Shown here one piece after another: positions 43,105-50,997 of a stretch of 64,000 nucleotides of DNA. Made by a program: the position numbers and the translations under genes. The notes under the pieces were generated by a model that was given only the letters and a program-made list of their open reading frames with translations, did not search any database and was not told the DNA's origin. The first letter of the stretch is position 1, and each line of letters starts with the position of its first letter. Source of the DNA: an uncultured Paracoccaceae bacterium (GTDB lineage: Bacteria > Pseudomonadota > Alphaproteobacteria > Rhodobacterales > Rhodobacteraceae); NCBI GenBank assembly GCA_947489325.1, contig CANLDA010000014.1, forward strand, positions 1-64,000, in the 5' to 3' direction.

Positions 43105-43758
43105 ATGCACGATGCAACAAAACAGTACTTACTCGCTTTCTGGACGCTAATCTTGTTCCTTCAACCTTCGCAAGGCTTTTCGGAACCGGCTACGTATGGT
43201 TTTCAAAGTCGAATAGTCAAACATAGCAATTTAGATCTGAGCAAAGAGCAAGAACGAAGATTCAGAGAATGGAGATCTCAGGTAAATTATTTTGGGGCGT
43301 TTGTGATAGCACTAGATGGCACCTTTGTTTCAGGCAGCACCCAAGCTGGAGGCATGAAGATAGCGCAGGATATGGCAATGATTAAGTGCAGCAATAGGGA
43401 GGGTAAACCTCGTCGTCGTTGCGCTCTATATGCTTCTTCCATACCACGAAAACTGCCTAGCAATACGGTTAATGCCACCGGTTTAAGTGAAGCGTGCCTG
43501 CGATGGTATAGTATGAAGTACAAGAGGATGCCCGTTAGGAAGGGAACCTTTAGCGCATTCGCGTGGGCCGGATTTGGAAAGTGTTCTCTGACCCGCAATG
43601 CTGAAACGGAAGACGAAGCTAAGGTGGCCGCTATCAAATCGTGTCGCAAATTTGTTTCTCGGAGTCTTCTGCGTTTCCCCCAAACCGTCCAGACAGAAAT
43701 AAGAAGAAGGGAACTTGATAAATGCGAAATTATTCATGTTCGAAGTAACGAATTTTAG
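43105..43758 (+). CDS. Unrecognised secreted cysteine-containing protein
   Basis: About 217 residues from ATG 43105 (MHDATKQYLLAFWTLILFLQ), with a hydrophobic N-terminus and a likely signal-peptide cleavage after about 25 residues (QGFSEPA). The mature part is basic and contains about five cysteines, e.g. IKCSNREGKPRRRCALY, LSEACLRWY and WAGFGKCSL, which could form disulfides in the periplasm. FGAFVIALDGTFVSG recalls short domains of DUF4189-like exported proteins, but I cannot assign a family. Codons are more A/T-rich than in the flanking mur genes, suggesting later acquisition. The 352 bases before it (42753-43104) hold no convincing gene; a 92-codon frame at 42872-43150 is doubtful. Confidence 0.5.
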   Translation: MHDATKQYLLAFWTLILFLQPSQGFSEPATYGFQSRIVKHSNLDLSKEQERRFREWRSQVNYFGAFVIALDGTFVSGSTQAGGMKIAQDMAMIKCSNREGKPRRRCALYASSIPRKLPSNTVNATGLSEACLRWYSMKYKRMPVRKGTFSAFAWAGFGKCSLTRNAETEDEAKVAAIKSCRKFVSRSLLRFPQTVQTEIRRRELDKCEIIHVRSNEF

Positions 43759-43794
43759 TCTAGCAGATGTTTCAAATTTCGAGATTTAGTCTAG

Positions 43795-43891
43795 ACTTTG
43801 CAAAGTTCACTATCTGCGCAATACGGCCCTTAATCTAGGTCGCAGCAAGGATTCTCAGTCCTTCTGCACGTTGAATGTCTGCTTTGAGCCC
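43795..43891. repeat. Roseobacter-like intergenic repeat, copy 1
   Basis: ACTTTGCAAAG..C.CTATCTGCGCA at 43795-43820 and GTCTGCTTTGAGCCC ending at 43891. Both parts reappear in altered form at 44505-44602, on the other side of the small gene at 43970. Noncoding. Confidence 0.5.
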
Positions 43892-43969
43892 TTCTTGTCG
43901 TTGAAGCATTGTCTAAAAACTCGGGAACGTTCATGGTTTCAAAGAAGAAAATACTGAGGCACATGTTCA

Positions 43970-44347
43970 ATGTCAGAAAACAAACCTAGAGAAATAAGGG
44001 TCAAATATGCCGAGGTGATCAAGCCACTTGATGCAAAAGATTTAGCAATCGTCAAAAGGGCAATTGGTGAAAAGGGAGGCTTTGATGGGCGAGTTATTAG
44101 CGAAATTCTTGCGCGGTTCGGAGTGCAAGATAGTGCGTTGGTTCAATTGCAAAACCTTGTTCGTTCTGAAGAACCGATTGCTCCCTTCAAAGAAGATGAC
44201 GCACTGAAGGCCTTCTTGGTTTGCTGTTTGGCAAGCGCTGCACTTGGTGAAGAGGAACTCCAGACAATAAGTGGGTATGACCGCGACGAATTTTATACGA
44301 CGATACGGCGTCTTTACCAAGCTGCCCGTAAGTCAATACGTACCTAA
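43970..44347 (+). CDS. Unrecognised small protein
   Basis: 125 residues, charged and soluble, with no signal peptide or membrane segment. The first half is basic/acidic (IRVKYAEVIKPLDAKDLAIV), the second contains a hydrophobic helix with CC (LKAFLVCCLASAALGEEEL) and ends in basic residues. I do not recognise a family. It lies in an A/T-richer stretch with repeat-like DNA on both sides (43795-43891 and 44505-44602), which suggests an insertion into the dcw cluster. Translation is plausible but no strong ribosome-binding site was seen. Confidence 0.45.
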   Translation: MSENKPREIRVKYAEVIKPLDAKDLAIVKRAIGEKGGFDGRVISEILARFGVQDSALVQLQNLVRSEEPIAPFKEDDALKAFLVCCLASAALGEEELQTISGYDRDEFYTTIRRLYQAARKSIRT

Positions 44348-44504
44348 AATGGAAGTCGCGAGGCCATTTTAGTTGTGTCGGTTGATCAAACGAATGTCTG
44401 AAAAAGTCCGCATTGCCGACCTTGGCGCCCTAAAATTGCCGCGCACCTTAGCCAAGGTTCGCTTTGGGGAAGTTGCGATGCCGCAACAAGCATCATTACA
44501 ACGG

Positions 44505-44602
44505 CTGCTTTGGGTCGCCCGCTTAACTTTGCAAAGGTCGCTATCTGCGCATTGCTGTCATCCAACGACAGTGTGGCCTTCGACACTCTGGGTTCAAAGC
44601 AG
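44505..44602. repeat. Roseobacter-like intergenic repeat, copy 2
   Basis: CTGCTTTG (44505-44512) and CAAAGCAG (44595-44602) are inverted repeats enclosing ACTTTGCAAAGGTCGCTATCTG (broken here as ACTTTGCAAAGG + TCGCTATCTGCGCA, 44526-44551), which matches copy 1 at 43795 in all but three of about 29 positions. The whole gap 44348-44752 carries related noncoding sequence and no believable gene. Confidence 0.5.
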
Positions 44603-44752
44603 ATCACTGGGAAGCTTTGGGTGTGGAGAAGGGGCTTTGTTCACGGCAAATGCCCCAGATTCCTTATCTGACATAGATCAAAACACGCAATCGCTGACTA
44701 TGACATAGTTGTCTGCAGGGTCTTCCGGGGCGCGCAAACAGAAAGGGCCGTT

Positions 44753-45928
44753 ATGGCAGACCACCTGAAACGGCGCGTTGGATTGGGGCTTTTGACGGCC
44801 TATGGTGTTGGTGTCATGGTTGGGGCGGGCATTTATGTGCTCGTCGGGGCTGTCGCATCCGAGGCAGGTTCTTGGACGCCAATGTCTTTCTTATTGGCGG
44901 GTATTATCGCTGCGCCGACAGCGCTTAGCTATGCTGAATTTTCCACCCGCTATCCTGAAGCAGCAGGTGAGGCTGCTTTTGTGGGACATGGTATGGGCTC
45001 GCAAATCATGGCGGTGTTTGTGGGGTTGGCAATTGTGCTCGCCGGAACGATTTCGGCGGCTGCCGTTTTGCGGGGTGGGGTGGGGTACCTGAGCGTCATT
45101 TTAGATGTGCAATCGGGTTGGTCCATCGTCGCGCTGGGTCTTGTGCTGACAGGTGTCGCGGTGTTTGGCGTGATCGAAAGTCTTGCCCTTGCTGCATTGT
45201 TTACTGTGATTGAACTCATTGGTCTCGGCTTGGTGATCTGGGCCGGGTTCAGCGGCATACCGGTAATTGAGGCCCCTTTGTCCGTGCCTCCTATCTGGAC
45301 TGGTATCGGCGCAGGTGCGGTGCTGGCATTCTTTGCCTTTATCGGGTTTGAAGACATCGTGAACATGGCCGAAGAGGTGCGCACCCCCGAACGCACCTTG
45401 CCCCGTGCCATTCTGATATCCTTGATCCTAACCACAATCATCTATGTGCTGGTGGCCTTTGCCGCCGTGCGGGTTGTGCCTGTGGTGGAACTTGGACAAA
45501 GCGAACAACCCCTTGCGCTGGTTTGGCGGCTTGGTGCGGGTGGGGATGGCCGGTTTTTGGCCGCTATTGCTGTGTTTGCTGCCTTGAACGGTGTGCTTGC
45601 GCAGATCGTGATGGCCAGCCGGGTGCTCTATGGGTTGGGCAAACGCACCGGAGCATTGGCAATGTTTCATCAGGTTCACCCGCGCACCCGCACTCCGATG
45701 CGGGCCACAATCCTGATTGGCGCGGTCGTTGTCGTGGGCGCGCTCAGCTTGCCCATTGCTGTGCTGGCAGAAGCGACATCGACCATCCTGCTCAGTGTTT
45801 TCGTGCTGGTGAACCTTGCGCTCATCCTTGAAAAACGCCGCGCACCAGAGGCCGCTTTTTGCGTCTCGCCTCTTGTGCCTGTGGTGGGGTTGGTGTTGGC
45901 TGGGGCAGCACTGATCCTGAACATCTGA
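44753..45928 (+). CDS. APC-family amino acid permease
   Basis: 391 residues with about 11-12 membrane segments. The N-terminal GLGLLTAYGVGVMVGAGIYV contains the GAGIY unwound helix 1 that binds substrate in APC carriers, and AFFAFIGFEDIVNMAEEVRT matches helix 6 and its following loop. It lacks the longer C-terminus of eukaryotic-type CAT members. Its place between murC and murB is not typical of dcw clusters. It is followed seven bases later by the DUF2484 pair, so it may now be co-transcribed with murB and ddl. Substrate unknown. Confidence 0.82.
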   Translation: MADHLKRRVGLGLLTAYGVGVMVGAGIYVLVGAVASEAGSWTPMSFLLAGIIAAPTALSYAEFSTRYPEAAGEAAFVGHGMGSQIMAVFVGLAIVLAGTISAAAVLRGGVGYLSVILDVQSGWSIVALGLVLTGVAVFGVIESLALAALFTVIELIGLGLVIWAGFSGIPVIEAPLSVPPIWTGIGAGAVLAFFAFIGFEDIVNMAEEVRTPERTLPRAILISLILTTIIYVLVAFAAVRVVPVVELGQSEQPLALVWRLGAGGDGRFLAAIAVFAALNGVLAQIVMASRVLYGLGKRTGALAMFHQVHPRTRTPMRATILIGAVVVVGALSLPIAVLAEATSTILLSVFVLVNLALILEKRRAPEAAFCVSPLVPVVGLVLAGAALILNI

Positions 45929-45935
45929 GGTTTGC

Positions 45936-46178
45936 ATGAGCCCCTATCTTATCGCCGCCTGCCTGTGGATTTTGACCTCTGTTGTGGTCGCAATGCTGCC
46001 CATGCGGCACCAGTTTATTCCGGGTTTTGCGCTGTTGCTTGCCGCGCTTGTGCTGATCGGCCTGATCTGGGCCCACCACGGGGCGCTGATCGCGCTTCCT
46101 GCTTTGGCCGGATTTCTGTCAATGTTTCGCCGTCCTTTGATGTATTATGGGCGCAAAGCACTTGGTAAAACGGAATAA
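45936..46178 (+). CDS. DUF2484-family small membrane protein
   Basis: 80 residues with two to three hydrophobic segments (LIAACLWILTSVVVAMLPMR, then LLLAALVLIGLIW) and a basic C-terminus MFRRPLMYYGRKALGK. Small proteins of this kind sit next to murB in Rhodobacteraceae and are named DUF2484. Function is unknown; the position suggests a link to wall synthesis. Another protein of the same shape follows after three bases. Confidence 0.65.
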   Translation: MSPYLIAACLWILTSVVVAMLPMRHQFIPGFALLLAALVLIGLIWAHHGALIALPALAGFLSMFRRPLMYYGRKALGKTE

Positions 46179-46181
46179 CAC

Positions 46182-46442
46182 ATGAGCACCTCTGTTCTTT
46201 TGGCCCTGATCTGGCTGTTGGTTGCAAACCTGCGCGCGATGTTTCCCAGTAAGGATAACCTGTGGGGCTTTGCCTATGGGTTGATCGCGACCGGTGCGCC
46301 GCTTCTGATTTGGATCGTGATAGAGCATGGCGTCCTGATTGCGGGGCTGTTTCTGTTGATGGGCGCATGGGTGTTGCGCTGGCCAGTGTATTACGCCTTT
46401 CTGTGGCTGCGCCAAAGCCTCAAAACTGCAGACATTCCCTAA
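46182..46442 (+). CDS. Second DUF2484-like small membrane protein
   Basis: 86 residues with three hydrophobic segments (LLALIWLLVANLRAMFPSKD, then LLIWIVIEHGVLIAGLFLLM) and a C-terminus LRWPVYYAFLWLRQSL that resembles the end of its neighbour (RRPLMYYGRK). The pair looks like an old duplication. No catalytic residues are apparent. The gene lies 48 bases before the repeat-protein gene. Confidence 0.6.
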   Translation: MSTSVLLALIWLLVANLRAMFPSKDNLWGFAYGLIATGAPLLIWIVIEHGVLIAGLFLLMGAWVLRWPVYYAFLWLRQSLKTADIP

Positions 46443-46490
46443 CCTTATTTGACGCTTTACAGCACCATCACTGCACGGCACTGTCGCGGC

Positions 46491-48065
46491 ATGGTTGAGA
46501 TTGCTGATATTAAGGACCGCGACACGCTGGAGGCGTGGCTGCAAAATCAGCCGCGCGAAGTGGCCGTGGCAATTGCCGCCCGTGCCGCGATGCGCGTGGC
46601 CCCGGTGTTCTGGGAGTGGTCGCTGGGACAAAGCGCGCGTGAAGGTGATATGATAGCCCTGCCTGTATTGCGCAGTTTGCTGATACTCCCGGTTGCCCAC
46701 AAAATGCCAACCGGGAGTATCAAAGCCGCCGCCGCCTACGCCTACGCCGCTGCCGACACCGCCTACACCGCCTACGCCGCCGACACCGGCTACGCCGCCG
46801 CCTACGCCGCCGCCAACGCCGCCTACGCCGCCGCCAATGCCGCCTACGCCGCCGCCAACGCCGCCGCCGCCAACGCCGCCGCCAACGCCGCCGCCAACGC
46901 CGCCAACGCCTACGCCGCCGCTGTCGCCGGCGACTTGGTTTGGGAACATACCCGGTCGGATTGCAGGTCATTGGTTGATGGGCATTCGATATTTTCGCTC
47001 CCTTTATGGGGGGGCGCCAACCCATTGGCGGATCTCTGGGCCGATCTGAAACCGCGTCTTCCGGTGGCCTCTGCCGGATATTCCGAAGAATCCGCCCGTG
47101 GCCCCGCGCCAGAGGATTGGGCGTTTTGGGTGGATTGGTACGAACGCATGCTTGACCCTGTTGCCAAGCCCCCCGATTGGGACCTGATCACCCAAATCGC
47201 CAATATTGATCCCGACATCTGGGACAAAGGCCCCGCCGTGGTCAATCCGATCATTCACGAGATGTGGCGCGACAGCCTTACCAACCACACGCGGTATGGG
47301 GCGGTGGTGTCTTATGATGCGCAACAGGATCGGTACATTGAAACGCCCGTGCCGGCACAGGCCCCATCAAGACTTGAACAAGCCGTGGCAAAGCTGCGCG
47401 AGATTGAGGTGCTTGCCAATCAGATGGGCAATTTGCAGGGCGTCTTGCGATCTGAGCTGTTTCTGATTCAGCGCGCAACGGGGGATCACGCAGACAATGC
47501 TGTGATGGTGCATTTCAACTGCAAGGCCGCGCTGAACATTTTGCAAGGCAATATTGCCAATGGCAGTTGCCCTGATGTGAAAGCAGAACCTGTCGTGGGA
47601 TTGGTTGAAACCACATTGATTGAAGCGCAAACCATGGTTGCGACCGAGGCCGAAGTGCAAGCCGCAATTGAAGCGCGCCCCGATGACAGCGTGATGTTGG
47701 ATGATGCGCATGTCTTGGATGTCATGGCAGAGGCGGCACAAGAATTGGCGGAACACTCTGATGGTGTCATGGCCAAGGAGTTGCCCGAAGACGCGCGTCT
47801 TCTCAAAGACCCACATCAACCACGCAAGCTGCGTATGTTGGCGTTATGCACCACCATAGGCCGGGTTATTCAGGCATGGACCTTGGCGCGGTATGGAGAT
47901 TTTAAGGCCGCGCTGGATGAGGTTGACCATGTTACGGGGAAGGCTGCAAAGGTTGCGAAAAACGTGACCATCGTTGGTGGGTCAACCTACGGCGCGATAC
48001 AGGCCGTCGCGCATTCCGACAAAGTAGCCGCTGCCGTTCAAAAGGCATTAGAGCTGTTTTTCTGA
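46491..48065 (+). CDS. Unrecognised protein with Ala/Tyr/Asn repeat domain
   Basis: About 524 residues from ATG 46491; a TTG at 46449 is an alternative. Residues 1-75 form a soluble N-terminal domain (DIKDRDTLEAWLQNQPREVA then VAIAARAAMRVAPVF). Residues about 80-145 are a low-complexity array of Ala with Tyr, Asn and Asp every three to six positions (units like AAYAAAN), predicted to be a long helix. Residues 150-524 are a soluble acidic domain with LRMLALCTTIGRVIQAWTLA and a Gly/Ala C-terminal segment. Similar Ala/Tyr repeats occur in some putative immunity proteins, but I cannot assign a family. It lies between DUF2484 and murB. The repeat ends in frame and the downstream part has ordinary codon use, so the gene appears intact. 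Confidence 0.6.
   Translation: MVEIADIKDRDTLEAWLQNQPREVAVAIAARAAMRVAPVFWEWSLGQSAREGDMIALPVLRSLLILPVAHKMPTGSIKAAAAYAYAAADTAYTAYAADTGYAAAYAAANAAYAAANAAYAAANAAAANAAANAAANAANAYAAAVAGDLVWEHTRSDCRSLVDGHSIFSLPLWGGANPLADLWADLKPRLPVASAGYSEESARGPAPEDWAFWVDWYERMLDPVAKPPDWDLITQIANIDPDIWDKGPAVVNPIIHEMWRDSLTNHTRYGAVVSYDAQQDRYIETPVPAQAPSRLEQAVAKLREIEVLANQMGNLQGVLRSELFLIQRATGDHADNAVMVHFNCKAALNILQGNIANGSCPDVKAEPVVGLVETTLIEAQTMVATEAEVQAAIEARPDDSVMLDDAHVLDVMAEAAQELAEHSDGVMAKELPEDARLLKDPHQPRKLRMLALCTTIGRVIQAWTLARYGDFKAALDEVDHVTGKAAKVAKNVTIVGGSTYGAIQAVAHSDKVAAAVQKALELFF
46728..46924 (+). repeat. Degenerate GCC-rich tandem repeat within the repeat-protein gene
   Basis: About 200 bases of GCC codons interrupted by TAC, AAC and GAC, with near-repeats such as GCCTACGCCGCCGCCAAC. 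Units are in frame, and their similarity makes slippage and length variation between strains likely. Confidence 0.85.
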
Positions 48066-48130
48066 CAGTTTCCGCCGATCCAGTGGCTTACCCCTTTACC
48101 TGATCCACATTGCCGGGCTAAAGCGGCTTT

Positions 48131-49060
48131 ATGACTGATACTCTTCCAATGGTGCGTGGGCGGCTGACGCCGGACCGTGTTTTGAATGATCTCACGTGGT
48201 TGCGTGTGGGTGGGCCTGCGGACTGGTTGTTTCAACCGGCTGATGTGGCTGATTTACAGGCATTCTTGCGGGATCTTTCGCCGGATATTGCGGTCTTTCC
48301 CATGGGAGTTGGATCCAACCTGATTGTACGGGACGGGGGCTTGCGGGCTGTTGTGATCCGCATGGGGCGCGGGTTCAACGGCATCACGGTTGATGGGCAA
48401 CGTGTGACGGCAGGCGTGGCTGCGCTTGATGCGCATGTGGCGCGCAAGGCGGCAGAGGCAGGCGTAGACCTGACCTTTCTGCGCACCATTCCCGGAGCGA
48501 TCGGCGGGGCCGTGCGAATGAATGCCGGCTGTTACGGATCATACGTGGCGGATGTGTTTGTGTCCGCCAAGGCCGTAACGCGCAGCGGTGAGTTGATCAC
48601 GTTAACCGCAGATGATCTGCAATTTCAGTACCGACAAACGCAATTGCCTGAAGGCTGGGTGATCGTAGAGGCCACGTTTGAAGGCCCAGCGGGTGATCCG
48701 GAGGCATTGGCTGCACGGATGCAGGATCAACTCGCCAAACGTGACGCGACCCAACCGACCAAGGATCGCACAGCAGGCAGCACGTTTCGCAACCCGGCCG
48801 GATTTTCCAGCACCGGCAAAGCCGACGATGTGCATGATCTTAAGGCCTGGAAGGTGATTGACGACGCCGGAATGCGCGGCGCGCGCGTCGGTGGTGCACA
48901 GATGAGCGAGAAACATTCCAACTTTATGATCAACACGGGTGGCGCAACTGCCGCAGATTTGGAAAACCTTGGCGAAGAAGTGCGAAAAAGGGTTTTCGAA
49001 AACAGCGGTATTACGTTAGAGTGGGAAATCATGCGGGTCGGAGAATTTTCTGACGCGTGA
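48131..49060 (+). CDS. murB: UDP-N-acetylenolpyruvoylglucosamine reductase MurB
   Basis: 309 residues, an FAD enzyme that reduces the enolpyruvyl group to give UDP-MurNAc. [20 protein letters not shown] and [20 protein letters not shown] bind FAD and substrate; the catalytic Ser lies in AGSTFRNP and the C-terminal Glu in [14 protein letters not shown]. The protein resembles type II MurB (no type I insertion). The ATG at 48131 follows a 65-base gap from the repeat-protein gene. Confidence 0.94.
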   Translation: MTDTLPMVRGRLTPDRVLNDLTWLRVGGPADWLFQPADVADLQAFLRDLSPDIAVFPMGVGSNLIVRDGGLRAVVIRMGRGFNGITVDGQRVTAGVAALDAHVARKAAEAGVDLTFLRTIPGAIGGAVRMNAGCYGSYVADVFVSAKAVTRSGELITLTADDLQFQYRQTQLPEGWVIVEATFEGPAGDPEALAARMQDQLAKRDATQPTKDRTAGSTFRNPAGFSSTGKADDVHDLKAWKVIDDAGMRGARVGGAQMSEKHSNFMINTGGATAADLENLGEEVRKRVFENSGITLEWEIMRVGEFSDA

Positions 49061-49201
49061 GGCGGCTAAAAGGTTCTCGCATTTACAAAGTGTTAACTGA
49101 AGCGGTCGCAAGTTTATAAGGCAAGCCCATCGACCCGGATAACCGGGCGGGCATCAAACGATAACAGGGGCGACAAAGACCCCGGGACATTGAGGCACAA
49201 G

Positions 49202-50122
49202 GTGGTTGGTTCGAGCAGAGCAACCCCGAAAGTGGCGGTACTGATGGGCGGACTCTCGGCTGAGCGCGAGGTGTCACTGTCATCGGGGCGTGAATGCGCA
49301 ACCGCCCTGCGGGAGGCAGGATATCAGGTGGTCGAGGTCGATGCAGACCGCGATCTCGCTGCGCGTCTTATGGAAATTAAACCTGATGTTGTGTTCAACG
49401 CCTTGCATGGGCGTTGGGGCGAAGATGGCTGTGTGCAGGGCATGTTGGAATGGCTTGGTCTGCCGTATACGCATTCTGGCGTCGCGGCGTCAGCGCTTGC
49501 GATGGACAAGGAGCGCACCAAAGAAGCGTTTCGGGCTGCTGGTCTGCCCGTAGTCAAAAGCGTGCTGGCCAACGCCGATGATGTACGTGCGCGTCATGTA
49601 ATGGACCCGCCCTATGTGGTGAAACCATTTAACGAAGGTTCTTCGGTTGGGGTTTATTTGGTGAATGAGGCCGCGAATGGTCCGCCGCAGCTGTCTGATG
49701 ATATGCCCAATGTGGTGATGGTGGAACGCTTTGCTCCGGGGCGTGAATTGACGACCACCGTGATGGGCAATCGTGCATTGACTGTGACCGACATCATCAC
49801 TGATGGCTGGTATGATTATGATGCAAAATACAAACCCGGCGGGTCGCGCCATGAGGTGCCTGCCAATGTGCCGCAGGAAATTTTTGACACCTGCATGGAT
49901 TTTGCGTTGCGCGCCCATAATACGTTGGGATGCCGTGGTGTCAGCCGTACGGATTTTCGCTGGGACGAGGCACGCGGCCTTGATGGGCTTATTCTTCTGG
50001 AAACCAACACACAGCCGGGCATGACGCCGACATCACTGTCGCCTGAACAGGCCGCGCATGTTGGGGTTTCCTTTGCAGAGCTGTGTTTCTGGATGGTGGA
50101 GGATGCTTCATGCGATCGGTGA
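49202..50122 (+). CDS. ddl: D-alanine-D-alanine ligase
   Basis: About 306 residues of the ATP-grasp fold. VAVLMGGLSAEREVSLSSGR is the N-terminal D-Ala site, YVVKPFNEGSSVGVYLV the ATP loop, and LLETNTQPGMTPTSLSPEQA the C-terminal metal-binding Asn region. The start is either GTG 49202 with GAGG six bases upstream or TTG 49190, which would add four residues. It makes the D-Ala-D-Ala end of the stem peptide. It overlaps ftsQ by 13 bases. Confidence 0.92.
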   Translation: MVGSSRATPKVAVLMGGLSAEREVSLSSGRECATALREAGYQVVEVDADRDLAARLMEIKPDVVFNALHGRWGEDGCVQGMLEWLGLPYTHSGVAASALAMDKERTKEAFRAAGLPVVKSVLANADDVRARHVMDPPYVVKPFNEGSSVGVYLVNEAANGPPQLSDDMPNVVMVERFAPGRELTTTVMGNRALTVTDIITDGWYDYDAKYKPGGSRHEVPANVPQEIFDTCMDFALRAHNTLGCRGVSRTDFRWDEARGLDGLILLETNTQPGMTPTSLSPEQAAHVGVSFAELCFWMVEDASCDR

Positions 50123-50997
50123 AAGCTAAGGCCGCTCAACACCACGATCCAGCGCCATCGCGTTGGGCCTATCGCTATCAGCGGATGATGTTGACGCCGT
50201 TTTTCCGTCTGGGTGTGCGGGTGTTGTTGCCGTTTGGCTTGGCGCTTGGGGCCGGGGCGCTGTGGTTGTCCGATCAAGAGCGCATGGATCAGATCATGCT
50301 GTCGATGTCGGACATGCGGCGTCAGATAGAAACGCGCCCAGAGTTCATGGTCAACCTGATGGCGATTGATGGCGCAAGCGAAGCCGTGGCCGAGGATATT
50401 CGTGAAATCACCCCGTTTGATTTTCCGATCAGCTCGTTTGATCTGGATCCGGAAGATATTCGCGAGCAACTTCTGGGGCTCAGCCCAATTGCCGATGCAT
50501 CGGTGCATGTGCGCGCGGGTGTGTTGCAGATTACTGTGACAGAGCGCGTGCCAGTCGCCTTGTGGCGTACCCCCCAAGGGCTGATGACAGTGGATGCGGA
50601 TGGACACGTTGTGGGGCGTGCGGTCTGGCGGACGGACCATCCCGATTTGCCGATCATGGCCGGAGAAGGCGCGGATCAGAATGTGCGTGAAGCGCTCGCA
50701 ATTTTGGCCGCCGTAGAACCGTTGAATGATCGGTTGCGTGGTCTGGTGCGTATGGGCGCGCGGCGCTGGGATGTTGTGTTGGACCGTGATCAACGCATCT
50801 TGTTGCCCGAAGAAGGCGCAGTGGAGGCCTTAGAGCGTGTGATCGCATTGGGACAAACCAATGACATGTTTGCACGCGATTTGATGACAGTGGATATGCG
50901 CCTGTCACACCGACCAACATTACGTGTGGCTGAACGTTCTGTTCAGGACATGTGGAAAATAAGAAAAATATCTATGGGGCTGGGACAAGAACAATGA
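50110..50997 (+). CDS. ftsQ: Cell division protein FtsQ
   Basis: About 295 residues. A cytoplasmic N-terminus (to about residue 35) is followed by one transmembrane segment (VLLPFGLALGAGALWL) and a periplasmic POTRA domain (about 75-145, with FPISSFDLDPEDIREQLLGL) and FtsQ domain (RVPVALWRTPQGLMTVDADG). It recruits late division proteins. ATG 50110 (MRSVKAK) is preferred over a start at 50083; it overlaps ddl by 13 bases and its stop overlaps ftsA by four. Confidence 0.92.
   Translation: MRSVKAKAAQHHDPAPSRWAYRYQRMMLTPFFRLGVRVLLPFGLALGAGALWLSDQERMDQIMLSMSDMRRQIETRPEFMVNLMAIDGASEAVAEDIREITPFDFPISSFDLDPEDIREQLLGLSPIADASVHVRAGVLQITVTERVPVALWRTPQGLMTVDADGHVVGRAVWRTDHPDLPIMAGEGADQNVREALAILAAVEPLNDRLRGLVRMGARRWDVVLDRDQRILLPEEGAVEALERVIALGQTNDMFARDLMTVDMRLSHRPTLRVAERSVQDMWKIRKISMGLGQEQ

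Noticed and set aside
42872-43150. 92-codon frame between murC and the secreted-protein gene
   Set aside because: No ribosome-binding site, no family similarity, and it overlaps the next gene's start; treated as chance.
42753-44752. Prophage or insertion sequence in the dcw insert
   Set aside because: No integrase, transposase, terminal inverted repeats or target duplication could be found; only short repeat elements.
46728-46924. CRISPR-like array
   Set aside because: Units are short, irregular, contiguous and in-frame; no spacers of uniform length and no cas gene.
46119-46949. Gly/Val-rich minus-strand protein opposite the repeat gene
   Set aside because: The Gly pattern is simply the reverse complement of GCC repeats; the plus-strand frame continues through ordinary sequence on both sides.
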